DNA of 64,000 nucleotides, taken from positions 2,046,001-2,110,000 of the forward strand of contig OY969702.1 in NCBI GenBank assembly GCA_963702055.1. Direction: 5' to 3'. The notes beneath the pieces were generated by a model. The model saw only the letters and a program-made list of their open reading frames with translations. It was not told the origin of the DNA and made no database searches. The stretch comes from CAWINX01 sp963702055. Lineage in GTDB: Bacteria > Actinomycetota > Thermoleophilia > Solirubrobacterales > 70-9. Made by a program: the position numbers and the translations under genes. This document shows, piece after piece, positions 50,380-59,098 of the stretch (positions are counted from its first letter, which is position 1; each line of letters starts with the position of its first letter).

Positions 50380-51303
50380 GTGAGCAAGCTCGTGCGCATG
50401 CCGGAGCTGGCCGAGCTTCGGGCGTTCTGCGCGGCCGTCGACCTCGGCAGCCTCGGCAAGGCAGCGCGGCTGCTGCGGGTCAGCCAGCCGGCGCTCTCCA
50501 AGCGGCTGCGGGTGTTGGAGGCGGTCACCGGGTCCCAGTTGCTGGAGCGCTCGCCGCGCGGCGTCACCCCCACGGCCGCAGGAGAGAAGCTCTACGCCGC
50601 GGCGCGGCGGCTGCTCGCCGAGGCAGAGGTGGTCGAGACGCTGATGGAGGGCCTGGGAGCGGATCAGGCGCCGGTGCGGCTGGCGGTCAGCCCGACCATC
50701 GCCGAATTCGTGCTGCCGGCGATGCTGGTCGAGCTGGAGAGCCGCCACGACCGGCACCTCTCGATTGAGCTGTCGATCGCCAACTCCTCCACGACCAGGG
50801 AGATGGTCCTCGAGGGGCGTTCCGACATCGGCGTCGGGGTGGCGGACGGATCCGAGTCGGGGGCGGCCGGGGTCTGCGAGTCGCCGTTCTGCACGGACGA
50901 GGTCGTCGTCGCGGTGCCCGAGGGCCACACCTGGGCGGCCGTCGAGGCGATCGATCCGGCGGAGTTCGTCGAGACGCGGATGATCATGCGCGACCCCGGC
51001 GCCAGTAGCCGCCGCGCGGTCAGCGGCGCGCTCGAGGCGGCGGGGATGTCCCTGGCGCCGCCCCTGGCGGAGATCGGCAGCACCTCGACCGCAATCGCCA
51101 CCGCTGTCTCCGAGGGCGCTCCGGCCCTGCTCTCCTCTCTCGCGCTTTCCTCGGCGACCGCCCAGGGACTGCTGGTTCGCAGGGTTGCCGGCCTGCGCTT
51201 CGAGCGCAGCTTCGCGGTGATCCACAGCAGCGAGGAGAGCCTTTCGAGCGCTGCCCGCTCCCTCGCGCGTCACCTTCTTGAGGCCCGCCCGCCGCGGTCA
51301 TAA
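50380..51303 (+). CDS. LysR-family transcriptional regulator
   Basis: 307 residues, GTG start. The N-terminal helix-turn-helix is ELRAFCAAVDLGSLGKAARLLRVSQPALSKRLRVLE with GVTPTAAGEKLYAAARRLL, followed by a periplasmic-binding-protein-like effector domain (VRLAVSPTIAEFVLPAML, DIGVGVADGSE, CTDEVVVAVPEGH). It lies 31 bases after the hydrolase on the same strand and may control the lipid genes around it. The effector is unknown. Confidence 0.9.
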   Translation: MSKLVRMPELAELRAFCAAVDLGSLGKAARLLRVSQPALSKRLRVLEAVTGSQLLERSPRGVTPTAAGEKLYAAARRLLAEAEVVETLMEGLGADQAPVRLAVSPTIAEFVLPAMLVELESRHDRHLSIELSIANSSTTREMVLEGRSDIGVGVADGSESGAAGVCESPFCTDEVVVAVPEGHTWAAVEAIDPAEFVETRMIMRDPGASSRRAVSGALEAAGMSLAPPLAEIGSTSTAIATAVSEGAPALLSSLALSSATAQGLLVRRVAGLRFERSFAVIHSSEESLSSAARSLARHLLEARPPRS

Positions 51304-51673
51304 CCAGCGGTTATCGCTTTGTCAACCGGTCGAGGTCTACCGCGATCGGGCTCGGGGATCGATGACCGCTACCGTCGCCACTGCGAGCAGCGAAAGCGTC
51401 AAGCTGGTGATCAAGTCCGACGAGGAGAAGGGCAAGATGGGCTCCTTCACCTCGGACGGGCTGGGCGCCAACCAGACGATCGCCGGCGGCTCCGAGGATA
51501 AGGCGAGCGTGACGACCCTCCAACGCGATCGGTCGCTTCGGCGGCCGATTGTGTTTCCGGAGAAGTACTTAGGCGACTCTGCGGTCCCTCCCGGATGGCG
51601 TCGCCCCGGCTCGCTCATAGGGTGGGTCGGTCGCGCGGGCACCGGGCTCGCGCCCGACGCCTGGAGGCCAGCT
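51304..51673 (+). other. Region between lysR and the AhpD-like gene, with an in-frame open stretch
   Basis: 370 bases without a firmly supported gene. From an ATG at 51362 the frame is open into the AhpD-like gene. Its first 50 codons (KLVIKSDEEKGKMGSFTSDG, LGANQTIAGGSEDKASVTTL) have the high third-position GC of real coding DNA, while the last 45 codons do not look coding. It may be a truncated gene or a misjudged N-terminal extension. I do not recognise it. Confidence 0.35.
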
Positions 51674-52024
51674 ATGGCAAAGGACTACCCCGCCATCTAC
51701 GACCACCTGCAGGAGATGATCGGCCGGCTTGGCGAGCGGGCGCCCGGCGTAATGGCCGGCTTCGGCGCCCTACATGAGGCGACCAGCGGCGACGGCGCGC
51801 TCGACGCCAAGACGAAGGAGTTGATCTCCCTCTCGATCGGCATTGCCGTCCACTGCGACGGCTGCATCTCCTACCACGTCCACGACGCGCTGGAGGCCGG
51901 CGCGAGTCGCGAGGAGATCGTCGAGACGATCGGCGTCGCGGTGATGATGGGCGGCGGCCCCTCGGTCGTCTACGGGTGCGAGGCGCTGGAGGCCATCGAG
52001 CAGTTCCAGGCAATTCCCGCGTGA
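51674..52024 (+). CDS. AhpD-like/carboxymuconolactone decarboxylase family protein
   Basis: 116 residues, all helical. The redox motif is AVHCDGCISYHVHDALEAGAS, with the CxxC pair and the downstream histidine of the AhpD/CMD fold, followed by EIVETIGVAVMMGGGPSVVYG. Such small proteins act as alkylhydroperoxidase partners or decarboxylases; the intact C-D-G-C favours a thiol-redox role. The ATG at 51674 is preferred because the family N-terminus (YPAIYDHLQEMIGRLGE) starts here. Followed 13 bases later by the second WS/DGAT gene. Confidence 0.87.
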   Translation: MAKDYPAIYDHLQEMIGRLGERAPGVMAGFGALHEATSGDGALDAKTKELISLSIGIAVHCDGCISYHVHDALEAGASREEIVETIGVAVMMGGGPSVVYGCEALEAIEQFQAIPA

Positions 52025-52037
52025 GGGTGCGCTCCCG

Positions 52038-53441
52038 GTGAGCGCCCACGCCATGCCGGCCGCGGACGCGGCCTGGCTCCACATGGACCGCCCGACCAAC
52101 CCAATGGTCGTCAACTCCCTGGTCATGCTCGCCGCGGCGCCGGACCGCGACGCGGTCGCCGAAGTCCTGGAGCGCCGCCTCCTCGGCCCCTATCCGCGCT
52201 TTCGCCGCCGCGTCTCGGAGTCGCTGGGCGGCGGCCCGGGCTTCGAGGACGACGCCTCCTTCGACCTCGCCAATCACCTGCACTTCCTCACCCTGCCCGC
52301 GCCCGGGGACCAGGCCGCGCTGGAGGCGCTGATCGGCGAGCTGATCACGGCGCCGCTCGACCGTGGCCGCCCGCTCTGGGACGCCTACGTGATCGAGGGG
52401 CCCGGAGAGAGCGCCGCGATGCTCTGGCGCATCCACCACTGCATCGCCGACGGCGTCGCCCTGACCCGCGTCCTGCTCACGATCTGCGACGAGGACGCCG
52501 CCGACGGCGCCGAGGAGGTCGGCGACCGCTCCGCCGAGGAGGCGACCGCCACTCGCGCCTCGGAGCAGTCCTCCCCGGGCATCCTGCGTCGCCTCACCGG
52601 CGTGCCGGGCGATGCGCTCTCGGCGGTTCGCAAGGTCGGCGGCGCGACCCTCCACGAGGGAATGGAGACGCTCGCCCACCCCGACCACCTCGGGCAGCTC
52701 GCCCGCGCGGCGCTGCGCGACGCCTCGACCGCGGCCAAGCTCATCGCCTCCCCGGCTGACGCGCCAAGTGACCTGCGGGCGCCGCTGACCGGAACCCGCG
52801 GGGTCGCCTGGGCGGAGCCCTTCTCGCTGGCGCGCGTCAAGGACGCTGCCCAGCGCCGCCGGGTCACCGTCAACGACCTCCTCGTCTCGGCCCTGGCCGC
52901 GGCGCTGCACGAGGTCCTTGGCGCCAACGGCGCGCTCCCGGAGGAGATCCACGCGCTCGTGCCGTTCAACCTCCGCTCACCCGACGAGGCCGTCCCGTCT
53001 GACCTCGGCAACGACTTCGCGCTGGTCCTGCTGGAGCTCCCGGTCGGGGAGGTGGGCCCCGCCGAGCGACTGCGCGAGGTCAGCAGTCGAATGGACGCGA
53101 TCAAGCGCTCCCACGAGGCCCCGATCGCCTTCGGCCTGATCGGCGCGATCGGGCTGACGCCGCCCTGGGTCGAGGACCGGCTGATCAACTTCTTCACCGA
53201 CAAGGCGAGCCTCGTCGTCACCAACGTCCCCGGTCCCGACGCGCCGCTCAGCTTCGCCGGCTCCCCGATCACCGGAGTCCTCGTCTGGGCGCCCTGCTCG
53301 GGCAGCCTCGGCATGACCGTCAGCATCCTCAGCTACGCCGGCGAGGTGACGGTCGGCTTCATGGCCGACACCGCGCTGATCGCCGACCCCGGTCCCCTCG
53401 CCCGCGCCTACGAGCGCGAGCTGCGCCGGCTCGGCGGCTAA
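52038..53441 (+). CDS. WS/DGAT-family acyltransferase, second copy
   Basis: 467 residues, GTG start. The N-terminus is AHAMPAADAAWLHMDRPTNP (D-A-x-W-L instead of D-A-x-F-L). The catalytic motif is RIHHCIADGVALTRV (HHxxxDG) near residue 132. VTVNDLLVSALAAALHEVLG, LVPFNLRS, and SLVVTNVPGPDAPLSFAG continue the family pattern. It probably esterifies an alcohol or diacylglycerol with an acyl-CoA. Only moderately similar by eye to the copy at 48148, so it is an older paralogue and likely has a different substrate. Confidence 0.92.
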   Translation: MSAHAMPAADAAWLHMDRPTNPMVVNSLVMLAAAPDRDAVAEVLERRLLGPYPRFRRRVSESLGGGPGFEDDASFDLANHLHFLTLPAPGDQAALEALIGELITAPLDRGRPLWDAYVIEGPGESAAMLWRIHHCIADGVALTRVLLTICDEDAADGAEEVGDRSAEEATATRASEQSSPGILRRLTGVPGDALSAVRKVGGATLHEGMETLAHPDHLGQLARAALRDASTAAKLIASPADAPSDLRAPLTGTRGVAWAEPFSLARVKDAAQRRRVTVNDLLVSALAAALHEVLGANGALPEEIHALVPFNLRSPDEAVPSDLGNDFALVLLELPVGEVGPAERLREVSSRMDAIKRSHEAPIAFGLIGAIGLTPPWVEDRLINFFTDKASLVVTNVPGPDAPLSFAGSPITGVLVWAPCSGSLGMTVSILSYAGEVTVGFMADTALIADPGPLARAYERELRRLGG

Positions 53442-53486
53442 CGACTTTCGCGGTCCCGGCCGGGACCGGAGACAGGCCGCGCCCGC

Positions 53487-53672
53487 CTACTCCTGCGACA
53501 GCGTTATCCGCTCCATGTAGCCGAGGTCGTCCTCCGGCTCCACCTCATAGGCGATTCCCGGCGCGTGGTCGAACTCCTTGGCGAGCTTGCGCACCGCCTC
53601 GTCGCCGGACTCGGCCTCGACGGTGGCCTTCTTCCGCTCGCGGCGCTCCTGCCATGAGACAGCGAATCGCAC
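53487..53672 (-). CDS. Small hypothetical protein (61 residues)
   Basis: GTG start at 53672. MRFAVSWQERRERKKATVEA is followed by an acidic stretch (YEVEPEDDLGYMERITLSQE). High Glu/Arg content, no membrane segment, no motif recognised. The sequence is well behaved for coding (charged helix-strand pattern, high third-position GC), and it stands divergent to the fluoride operon with its start only 29 bases from the riboswitch. Function unknown. Confidence 0.5.
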   Translation of the reverse strand: MRFAVSWQERRERKKATVEAESGDEAVRKLAKEFDHAPGIAYEVEPEDDLGYMERITLSQE

Positions 53673-53700
53673 CGGGTCAGAGTAGCTACCCTCTGTCCTC

Positions 53701-53758
53701 CGAGCGATGAGGCTCGCTCCTTCATAACCGCGGCTGCGGATCGCTGATGGCCTCTACC
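53701..53758 (+). promoter_or_regulatory. Fluoride (crcB) riboswitch
   Basis: GAGCG (53702-53706) and CGCUC (53715-53719) form P1 around AUGAGGCU; ACCGC and GCGG follow, then GCUGAUGGCCUCUACC (53743-53757). GAGGC and GCCUC form the pseudoknot. Both the AUGAGGC loop and the GCUGAUGGCCUCUAC tail match the known fluoride riboswitch aptamer (for example that of Thermotoga petrophila). It lies 33 bases upstream of the first crcB gene, which has a TAGGAGCTG ribosome-binding site. Confidence 0.93.
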
Positions 53759-53790
53759 AACGTCCACCGACGCTGATAGGAGCTGTTGCG

Positions 53791-54195
53791 ATGCGACTGC
53801 CGCGACTCGACCGCCGGGAGCTGGCCGCGATCTACGCCGGCGGGACGATCGGCGCGCTGGCGCGGGTCGGCCTGGCGCAGGCAGCGCCCCACGGCGCCGC
53901 CTCCTGGCCGTGGGCGACCTTCGCCGCCAACATGGCCGGGGCGCTGCTGCTCGGCTATTTCGTCACCCGGCTGCAGGAGCGGTTGCCGCCCTCCAGCTAC
54001 CGGCGCCCCTTCCTGGGGACGGGGCTCTGCGGCGCCCTCACCACCTTCTCGACCCTCCAGCTCGAGCTGTTCGGAATGCTCGACGCCGGCCGGCTCGGCC
54101 TCGCCGCCGCCTATTCCGGCGCGACGATCGTCTGCGGCTTCGCCTGCGTCCACCTGGCGACGGCGGCCGTTCGCCGCACCAGGATGGCGCGATGA
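53791..54195 (+). CDS. crcB: Fluoride channel subunit CrcB/Fluc, first copy
   Basis: 134 residues, four membrane helices. GGTIGALARVGLAQ is the conserved N-terminal GxxGAxxR segment, WATFAANMAGALLLGYF has the pore asparagine, and GLCGALTTFSTLQLE is the TTFSTF-like phenylalanine-box motif. Fluc channels are dual-topology dimers that let fluoride leave the cytoplasm. Placement directly behind a fluoride riboswitch confirms the role. The second copy follows 34 bases after the stop; two different copies suggest a heterodimer. Confidence 0.95.
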   Translation: MRLPRLDRRELAAIYAGGTIGALARVGLAQAAPHGAASWPWATFAANMAGALLLGYFVTRLQERLPPSSYRRPFLGTGLCGALTTFSTLQLELFGMLDAGRLGLAAAYSGATIVCGFACVHLATAAVRRTRMAR

Positions 54196-54229
54196 GCGAG
54201 ATGCTCCCAATGAACGGGGAGGTTCTCCT

Positions 54230-54595
54230 ATGAGCGCGGCGACCTGGATCGGCGTCGCCCTACTCGGGGGAGTCGCGGCGCTCGCCCGCTTCCTCCTCGA
54301 CGCCGCCCTGGCCGAGCGCGTCGCCGGCCCCTTCCCGGCGGGCACGTTTGCCGTCAACCTCAGCGGCGCCGTCGCCCTCGGCCTGGTCGCCGGCGCCGCG
54401 CTGCACGGCGCCGCGCTGACGATCGTCGCCGGCGGCGGCCTCGGCTCCTACACCACCTTCTCGACCTGGATGTTCGAGTCCCACCGGCTCGGCGAGGCCG
54501 GCCGCGCCGAGCTGCTCTGGCTCAACGTCGGCCTCTCGCTCGCCGTCGGGCTGGCGGCGATCGCCCTCGGCCACTGGTTGGGAGGGGTCCTGTGA
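54230..54595 (+). CDS. crcB: Fluoride channel subunit CrcB/Fluc, second copy
   Basis: 121 residues, four membrane helices. GVALLGGVAALARFLLDAAL, GTFAVNLSGAVALGL (pore asparagine) and GGGLGSYTTFSTWMFES match the Fluc family. Normal length for a subunit. The stop overlaps the GTG of the DUF190 gene by 4 bases. With the first copy it likely forms an asymmetric pair inserted in opposite orientations, as seen for two-gene Fluc systems. Confidence 0.94.
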   Translation: MSAATWIGVALLGGVAALARFLLDAALAERVAGPFPAGTFAVNLSGAVALGLVAGAALHGAALTIVAGGGLGSYTTFSTWMFESHRLGEAGRAELLWLNVGLSLAVGLAAIALGHWLGGVL

Positions 54596-55656
54596 GCGGT
54601 TGGGCGGAAGAGGCCGGGACGCTTCCTCCCGCGGGCGGCGAGGCGCTGAAGCTCGTCTTCTACTTCGGCGAGCACGACCGCCACGACGGCCGCTTCCTCT
54701 CCGAGGAGATTCTCGACCTCTTCGAGCGGCGCCGGCTCGCGACCGGCGTGCTGTTGCGCGGCGCCGAGGGCTTCGGGGCGGGACAGCGGCTCCAGACCGA
54801 TCGCCTCCTCTCCCTCTCCGAGGACCTGCCGCTGGTCGCCGTCGCCGTCGACGAGCGCGAGCGGATTGAGGCCATGGTCCCCGAGCTGGTCGAGATTGCC
54901 GGCGACGGCCTTCTCACCCTGGAGCGCGCCCGTTTCGCCGCCGCGGGCCACACGCCGGATCACGAGCCCCACGAGGAGGTCAAACTCACCGTCTACACCG
55001 GCCGGCGCGAGCGCCTGGGCGGGGCGCCCGCCCACGTCGGCGTGGTCGCGGCGCTCCACCGCCACGGCGTCGCCGGCGCCACCACCCTGCTCGGGGTCGA
55101 CGGCACGGCGCGCGACCGGCGCCTGCGCGCCCGCTTCTTCGCCGTCAACGCCGCCGTGCCGGCGATGACGCTCGCGGTCGGCGAGCGCGGCCGGATCGCC
55201 GCCGCCCTCACCGAGCTGAGCGAGGCCGGCAACCCGCCGCCCGCCACCCTGGAGGCGATCCGGGTCTGCCGCAGGGACGGCTGCGCGCTCAATCGTCCCC
55301 GGCCGCTCCCGGACGGCGACGCCGCCGGGCTGGGTGTCTGGACCAAGCTGATGGTCTACTGCTCGGAGCGCTCCGAGCACGCCGGCCGCGCTCTCCACCT
55401 CGAGCTGATCCGCCGCCTGCGGGCCGAGGGCGCGGCCGGGGCGACCGCGCTGCGCGGCGTCTGGGGGTACCACGGCGACCACCTCCCGCACGGCGACCGC
55501 CTGCTGGTGCTTCGCCGCCACGTCCCGATCGTCACTGCCGTCGTCGACACCCCGTCGCAATGCGAGCGCTGGTTCGAGATCGCCACGGAGCTGACCGAGG
55601 AGACCGGGCTCGTCACCGTCGAGACCGTCCCCAGCGCCGTCCGCCCCTCCCTCTAA
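54592..55656 (+). CDS. Protein with three tandem DUF190 units
   Basis: 354 residues, GTG start. Three repeats of about 100 residues each begin LKLVFYFGEHDRHDGRFLSE (near 19), VKLTVYTGRRERLGGAPAH (near 130) and TKLMVYCSERSEHAGRALH (near 251), each continuing with a GA-T-LLRG/ALRGV-G segment and an aliphatic VAVAVDE, LAVGE or VTAVVDT strand. DUF190 proteins are normally single units of about 110 residues, found beside crcB and with a P-II-like (ferredoxin-like) fold. The role in fluoride resistance is unknown. Fusion of three units in one chain mimics the trimer expected of P-II-like proteins. Confidence 0.88.
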   Translation: MSGWAEEAGTLPPAGGEALKLVFYFGEHDRHDGRFLSEEILDLFERRRLATGVLLRGAEGFGAGQRLQTDRLLSLSEDLPLVAVAVDERERIEAMVPELVEIAGDGLLTLERARFAAAGHTPDHEPHEEVKLTVYTGRRERLGGAPAHVGVVAALHRHGVAGATTLLGVDGTARDRRLRARFFAVNAAVPAMTLAVGERGRIAAALTELSEAGNPPPATLEAIRVCRRDGCALNRPRPLPDGDAAGLGVWTKLMVYCSERSEHAGRALHLELIRRLRAEGAAGATALRGVWGYHGDHLPHGDRLLVLRRHVPIVTAVVDTPSQCERWFEIATELTEETGLVTVETVPSAVRPSL

Positions 55657-55669
55657 TTTGGATTTAGAG

Positions 55670-56668
55670 ATGAGCGAGCAGACGCTGATCGACAGCCTCG
55701 AAACGCCGCCGCGGGTGCCGCTGGCCGACCTCGTCGAGGGCCAGAGGGTGAAGGGCGTCTTCGCCGTCCGCGAGCGCGAGCTGCGCCGCAAGCGCAACGG
55801 CGAGCCCTGGCTGCGGCTGATAGTCGGCGACTCCAGCGGCGCCGTCGAGGCGATCGCCTGGGACGACGCCGAGGCGCGTTTCGCGCTTGCCGCCCCAGGT
55901 GCCGCGGTCTTCGTCGCCGGCGTCTATGAGGTCAGCGACCGCTGGGGCTCGAAAATCAAGCTCTCCGAGCTGCGCGAGGCGACTCCGGAGGAGTACGCGC
56001 CCGAGGACCTCGCCGCCGAGTCCGAGGTCTCCTTCGACCGCCTCGAGGCCGACCTGCGCTCGCTGCTGGAGACGGTCCAGAACCCCCAGCTGGGCGAGCT
56101 GCTCGACCGCTTCTTCGGCGAGGACTCGCCGATCTGGGAGCGCTTCCGCGATGCTCCGGCGGCCAAGGTCTACCACCAGGCCTACCGCCACGGGCTGCTC
56201 GAGCACACCCTCTCCGTCGCTCAGGCGGTCAGCGCCGCCGCGGCCTTCTTCCCCGGCATCGACCGCGATGTCGCCGTCACCGGCGCGCTGCTCCACGACA
56301 TCGGCAAGACCGAGGCCTACAACGACGACCCGCTGGCGATCGACCTCACCGACCTCGGTCGCCTCCAGGGCGAGATCCCGCTCGGCTACTACCTGGTGCG
56401 CCGCCAGATCGAAGAGATCCCCGGCTTCGATCCCTCCCTGGCTCAGGCGGTCCTCCACATCATCCTCAGCCACCACGGCTCGCTCGAGCACGGCTCGCCG
56501 GTCGTCCCCGCCACCCGCGAGGCGGTCCTGGTCCACATGATCGACAACCTCGGCGGCCGGCTCGGCAGCTTCGACCGCCTCGAGCGCGAGCTGCCCGCCG
56601 GCGAGTCCTGGTCCCGCTTCGACCGAGCCCTATCGGGCTCGGCGTACTTCGGCCAGCGCGCCGCTTAG
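55670..56668 (+). CDS. OB-fold plus HD-domain nuclease (YhaM-like 3'-5' exoribonuclease)
   Basis: 332 residues from the ATG at 55670 (a TTG at 55658 would add four). An OB nucleic-acid-binding domain at residues 15-110 (VKGVFAVRERELRRKRNGEP, SGAVEAIAWDD) is followed by an HD domain: YRHGLLEHTLSVAQ, TGALLHDIGKTEAY (the HD pair) and ILSHHG. This order is that of YhaM/CBF1, which trims RNA 3' ends with a divalent metal. The final RFDRALSGSAYFG is variable. It starts 13 bases after the DUF190 gene but the riboswitch operon probably ends before it. Confidence 0.87.
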   Translation: MSEQTLIDSLETPPRVPLADLVEGQRVKGVFAVRERELRRKRNGEPWLRLIVGDSSGAVEAIAWDDAEARFALAAPGAAVFVAGVYEVSDRWGSKIKLSELREATPEEYAPEDLAAESEVSFDRLEADLRSLLETVQNPQLGELLDRFFGEDSPIWERFRDAPAAKVYHQAYRHGLLEHTLSVAQAVSAAAAFFPGIDRDVAVTGALLHDIGKTEAYNDDPLAIDLTDLGRLQGEIPLGYYLVRRQIEEIPGFDPSLAQAVLHIILSHHGSLEHGSPVVPATREAVLVHMIDNLGGRLGSFDRLERELPAGESWSRFDRALSGSAYFGQRAA

Positions 56669-57015
56669 AAGCGCCGCGTGCATCTTTGGATGCGGGTGAC
56701 GTTGCCGCTTGCTCGCTGGATGCAGTGGACGAGCTTCTGCGGGTTGCCGCCCGCGTGGCTGGTCGCGTGGAACGAGCGGCGGATCTGGCGCTGAACCTGG
56801 CGGTTGACGCCCTGGAACGTCTTGCCAAGGTCACTCAGGCCGCTGTTCTGGAATGACTTCTGGATCGTCTCGTTGCTCGTCTTGATCGCGTTGTCGGTCG
56901 TCTTCAGGACCGGCTTGACGATGAAGAGGTAGACGGCGGCCAGGATGCCGACGGTGACCAGTAGCCGGATAATCCCCGAAGTTACGCTGCCGAAGAGGTT
57001 GCGCAGGATGTCCAT
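56665..57015 (-). CDS. Small membrane-anchored protein (116 residues)
   Basis: One membrane helix at residues 13-34 (SGIIRLLVTVGILAAVYLFIV), preceded by MDILRNLFG, then a 30-residue helix-rich part (NAIKTSNETIQKSFQNSG) and a basic C-terminus with two cysteines (LVHCIQRASGNVTRIQRC). Lower GC than the neighbours. The stop codon overlaps the end of the HD gene by 4 bases on the opposite strand. I recall similar single-helix proteins in related Thermoleophilia, but no function is known. Confidence 0.6.
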   Translation of the reverse strand: MDILRNLFGSVTSGIIRLLVTVGILAAVYLFIVKPVLKTTDNAIKTSNETIQKSFQNSGLSDLGKTFQGVNRQVQRQIRRSFHATSHAGGNPQKLVHCIQRASGNVTRIQRCTRRF

Positions 57016-57044
57016 GGGGCTGGCTGGAGACTATCCTGCCCCCC

Positions 57045-59093
57045 GTGGCGAAGGACACCGAGAAGCTAATCCGCCAGCTCTCGCTGATCTCGTTCCTGAT
57101 GGCTCAGGGGAGGCCGGTTTCGGCCCTCGAGATCAAGCGCGAGGTGGAGGGCTACAGCGACATGAACGACGACGCCTTCGCGCGGCGCTTCTACGCGGAC
57201 CGCGCCGAGCTGGAGAGCCTCGGCATCCAGCTCGGGGTCGAGAAACCGGGCGAGGGATTCTTCGAGGCCGAGCTCTACTCGCTGCCGCCGGAGAACTTCT
57301 ACCTCGACCCGATCAAGTTCTCCGACGACGAGCTGGCGGCGCTCTCCACCGCGCTTTCCCTGCTCACCGACGGCGGCTTCGCCTACGCCGAGCCGCTGCG
57401 GCTCGCCCTCCAGCAGGTTGCCTGGGGACACCCGAACCCGATCAACGAGGTCGACCGCGCCCCGGTCGAGATGGCGATGACCGCCTCCGCCGGTGGCCGC
57501 GACCTCTCCCAGCGCCTCTCCAAGATCGAGACGGCGATCTCCCGCCGCAAGACGATCGAGTTCACCTACTACACGATGGAGCGCGACGAGACCGCGAAGC
57601 GCAAGGTCGATCCCTTCCACCTGGTCTTCCGCGGCGGCCAGTTCTATTTGATCGGTCACTCCCACGAGCGTGACGCGGTGCGGGTCTTTCGCCTCTCCCG
57701 CATCCAGGGCAAGGTCGGCTATGCGTCCAAGGCCGAGCACGATTTCTCCCCGCCCGAGGACTTCGACCGCCGCGACTACGGCCAGCGCGCCGACTGGCAG
57801 TTGGGGGAGATCAAGGGGACCGCGAAGGTCTTCGTCAGGGACCGGATCGCCTGGCTGATCGAGCGCGACTTCGGCGCCTACGGCTCGCTGCGCGCCGCGA
57901 AGAAGGCCGACGGCGCGCCCGGCAAGGGATGCGTCTTCGAGACCGACTACGCCTCCGAGCGCGAGCTGATCGCCTGGGTGCTGCGCTGGCGCCAGAACGC
58001 GACGGTGCTCGCCCCCGACGACCTGCGCGCCGAGACCGAGAGCCGCCTCTCCCTCCTCCATCAGCGCCACCACAACGGCTTCGAGCCGGCCAAGATCGTC
58101 GAGCGCCCGCTGCGCGAGGAGCCGCGGCGCCGCTCCAACGGGCGCGGCGAGGCGGCGATCCGCCCGGAGCGCTTCGCCCGTCTCGTCACCCTCGCCGGCA
58201 TGCTGATCGAGGCCGCCAAGCAGGGCGAGCGGCTGCAGGTCGCCGACCTGCGCCGCCGGCTGGAGCTGACCGCCGAGGAGCTGCAGGAGGATGTCGAGCT
58301 GCTCAACGTCGTCAACTTCGGCGGCGGCACCTACGTCCTCTACGCCGAGATCCTCGGTGACGAGATCGAGGTCGACTCCGAGCCCTACGGGGACAACTTC
58401 GCCCGCCCCGCCCGGCTGCTGCCGCTGGAGGCGAAGGCGCTGGTCGCCGCGATCGACCTCTTCGGCGACCATCTGCCCCAGGGCGGCCTGCAGAGCGCCC
58501 GCGGCAAGATCGTCGCCGCGCTCGGCCACGACCCCTCCGAGGAGGGGCTGGAGATCGCCTCCGGTGGTGGCGACGACGCCGAGGTGGCGCGGGTCGTCAA
58601 CGAGGCGATCGCCGCCAGCCGCATCCTCGAACTCAAGTACTACAAGGAGAACGAGGACCAGTTCACCGACCGCTCGGTCGAGCCCTACCGGCTGGAGAAC
58701 GGCCGCGAGGGCTGGTACGTGGAGTGCTACGACCGAACCAAAGACGGCGTCCGCCACTTCAAGCTCGACCGGATCAAGGAGGCGACCCTCTCGAAGGAAA
58801 CCTTCGAGCCGCGCCCCGAGGTCGAGGAGCTGGCCGGCGTCGAGGGCTGGATGACCCACGGCGAGGTGCCGACCGCCCACGTCGCCCGCGTCTGGGTCTC
58901 GCCCGACCGCGCCCGCTGGCTGCGCGAGGAGCGCACCGTGGTCGAGGAGCTGGCCGACGGCGCCGTCGTCGTCGAGCTCCCCTACGCGGGGACCTCCTGG
59001 CTGGTCCGCGAGATCCTCCGCGGCGCCGGCGACCTCGTCGTCCTCGAGCCCGAGGACGCCCGCGAGGCAATCGCCAAGGAAATCGGCGGCTGA
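57045..59093 (+). CDS. Double WYL-domain regulator (fused PafB-PafC-like)
   Basis: 682 residues, GTG start. It is two similar halves: each has a winged helix (LIRQLSLISFLMAQGRPVSALEI; RFARLVTLAGMLIEAAKQGE) followed by a WYL ligand-binding domain (RKVDPFHLVFRGGQFYLIGHS and EPYRLENGREGWYVECYDR). Actinobacterial PafB and PafC are usually separate proteins that form a heterodimer activating DNA-damage genes with single-stranded DNA as a signal; here the two are joined in one chain. A family A-I palindrome follows 5 bases after the stop. Confidence 0.88.
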   Translation: MAKDTEKLIRQLSLISFLMAQGRPVSALEIKREVEGYSDMNDDAFARRFYADRAELESLGIQLGVEKPGEGFFEAELYSLPPENFYLDPIKFSDDELAALSTALSLLTDGGFAYAEPLRLALQQVAWGHPNPINEVDRAPVEMAMTASAGGRDLSQRLSKIETAISRRKTIEFTYYTMERDETAKRKVDPFHLVFRGGQFYLIGHSHERDAVRVFRLSRIQGKVGYASKAEHDFSPPEDFDRRDYGQRADWQLGEIKGTAKVFVRDRIAWLIERDFGAYGSLRAAKKADGAPGKGCVFETDYASERELIAWVLRWRQNATVLAPDDLRAETESRLSLLHQRHHNGFEPAKIVERPLREEPRRRSNGRGEAAIRPERFARLVTLAGMLIEAAKQGERLQVADLRRRLELTAEELQEDVELLNVVNFGGGTYVLYAEILGDEIEVDSEPYGDNFARPARLLPLEAKALVAAIDLFGDHLPQGGLQSARGKIVAALGHDPSEEGLEIASGGGDDAEVARVVNEAIAASRILELKYYKENEDQFTDRSVEPYRLENGREGWYVECYDRTKDGVRHFKLDRIKEATLSKETFEPRPEVEELAGVEGWMTHGEVPTAHVARVWVSPDRARWLREERTVVEELADGAVVVELPYAGTSWLVREILRGAGDLVVLEPEDAREAIAKEIGG

Positions 59094-59098
59094 GTCGC

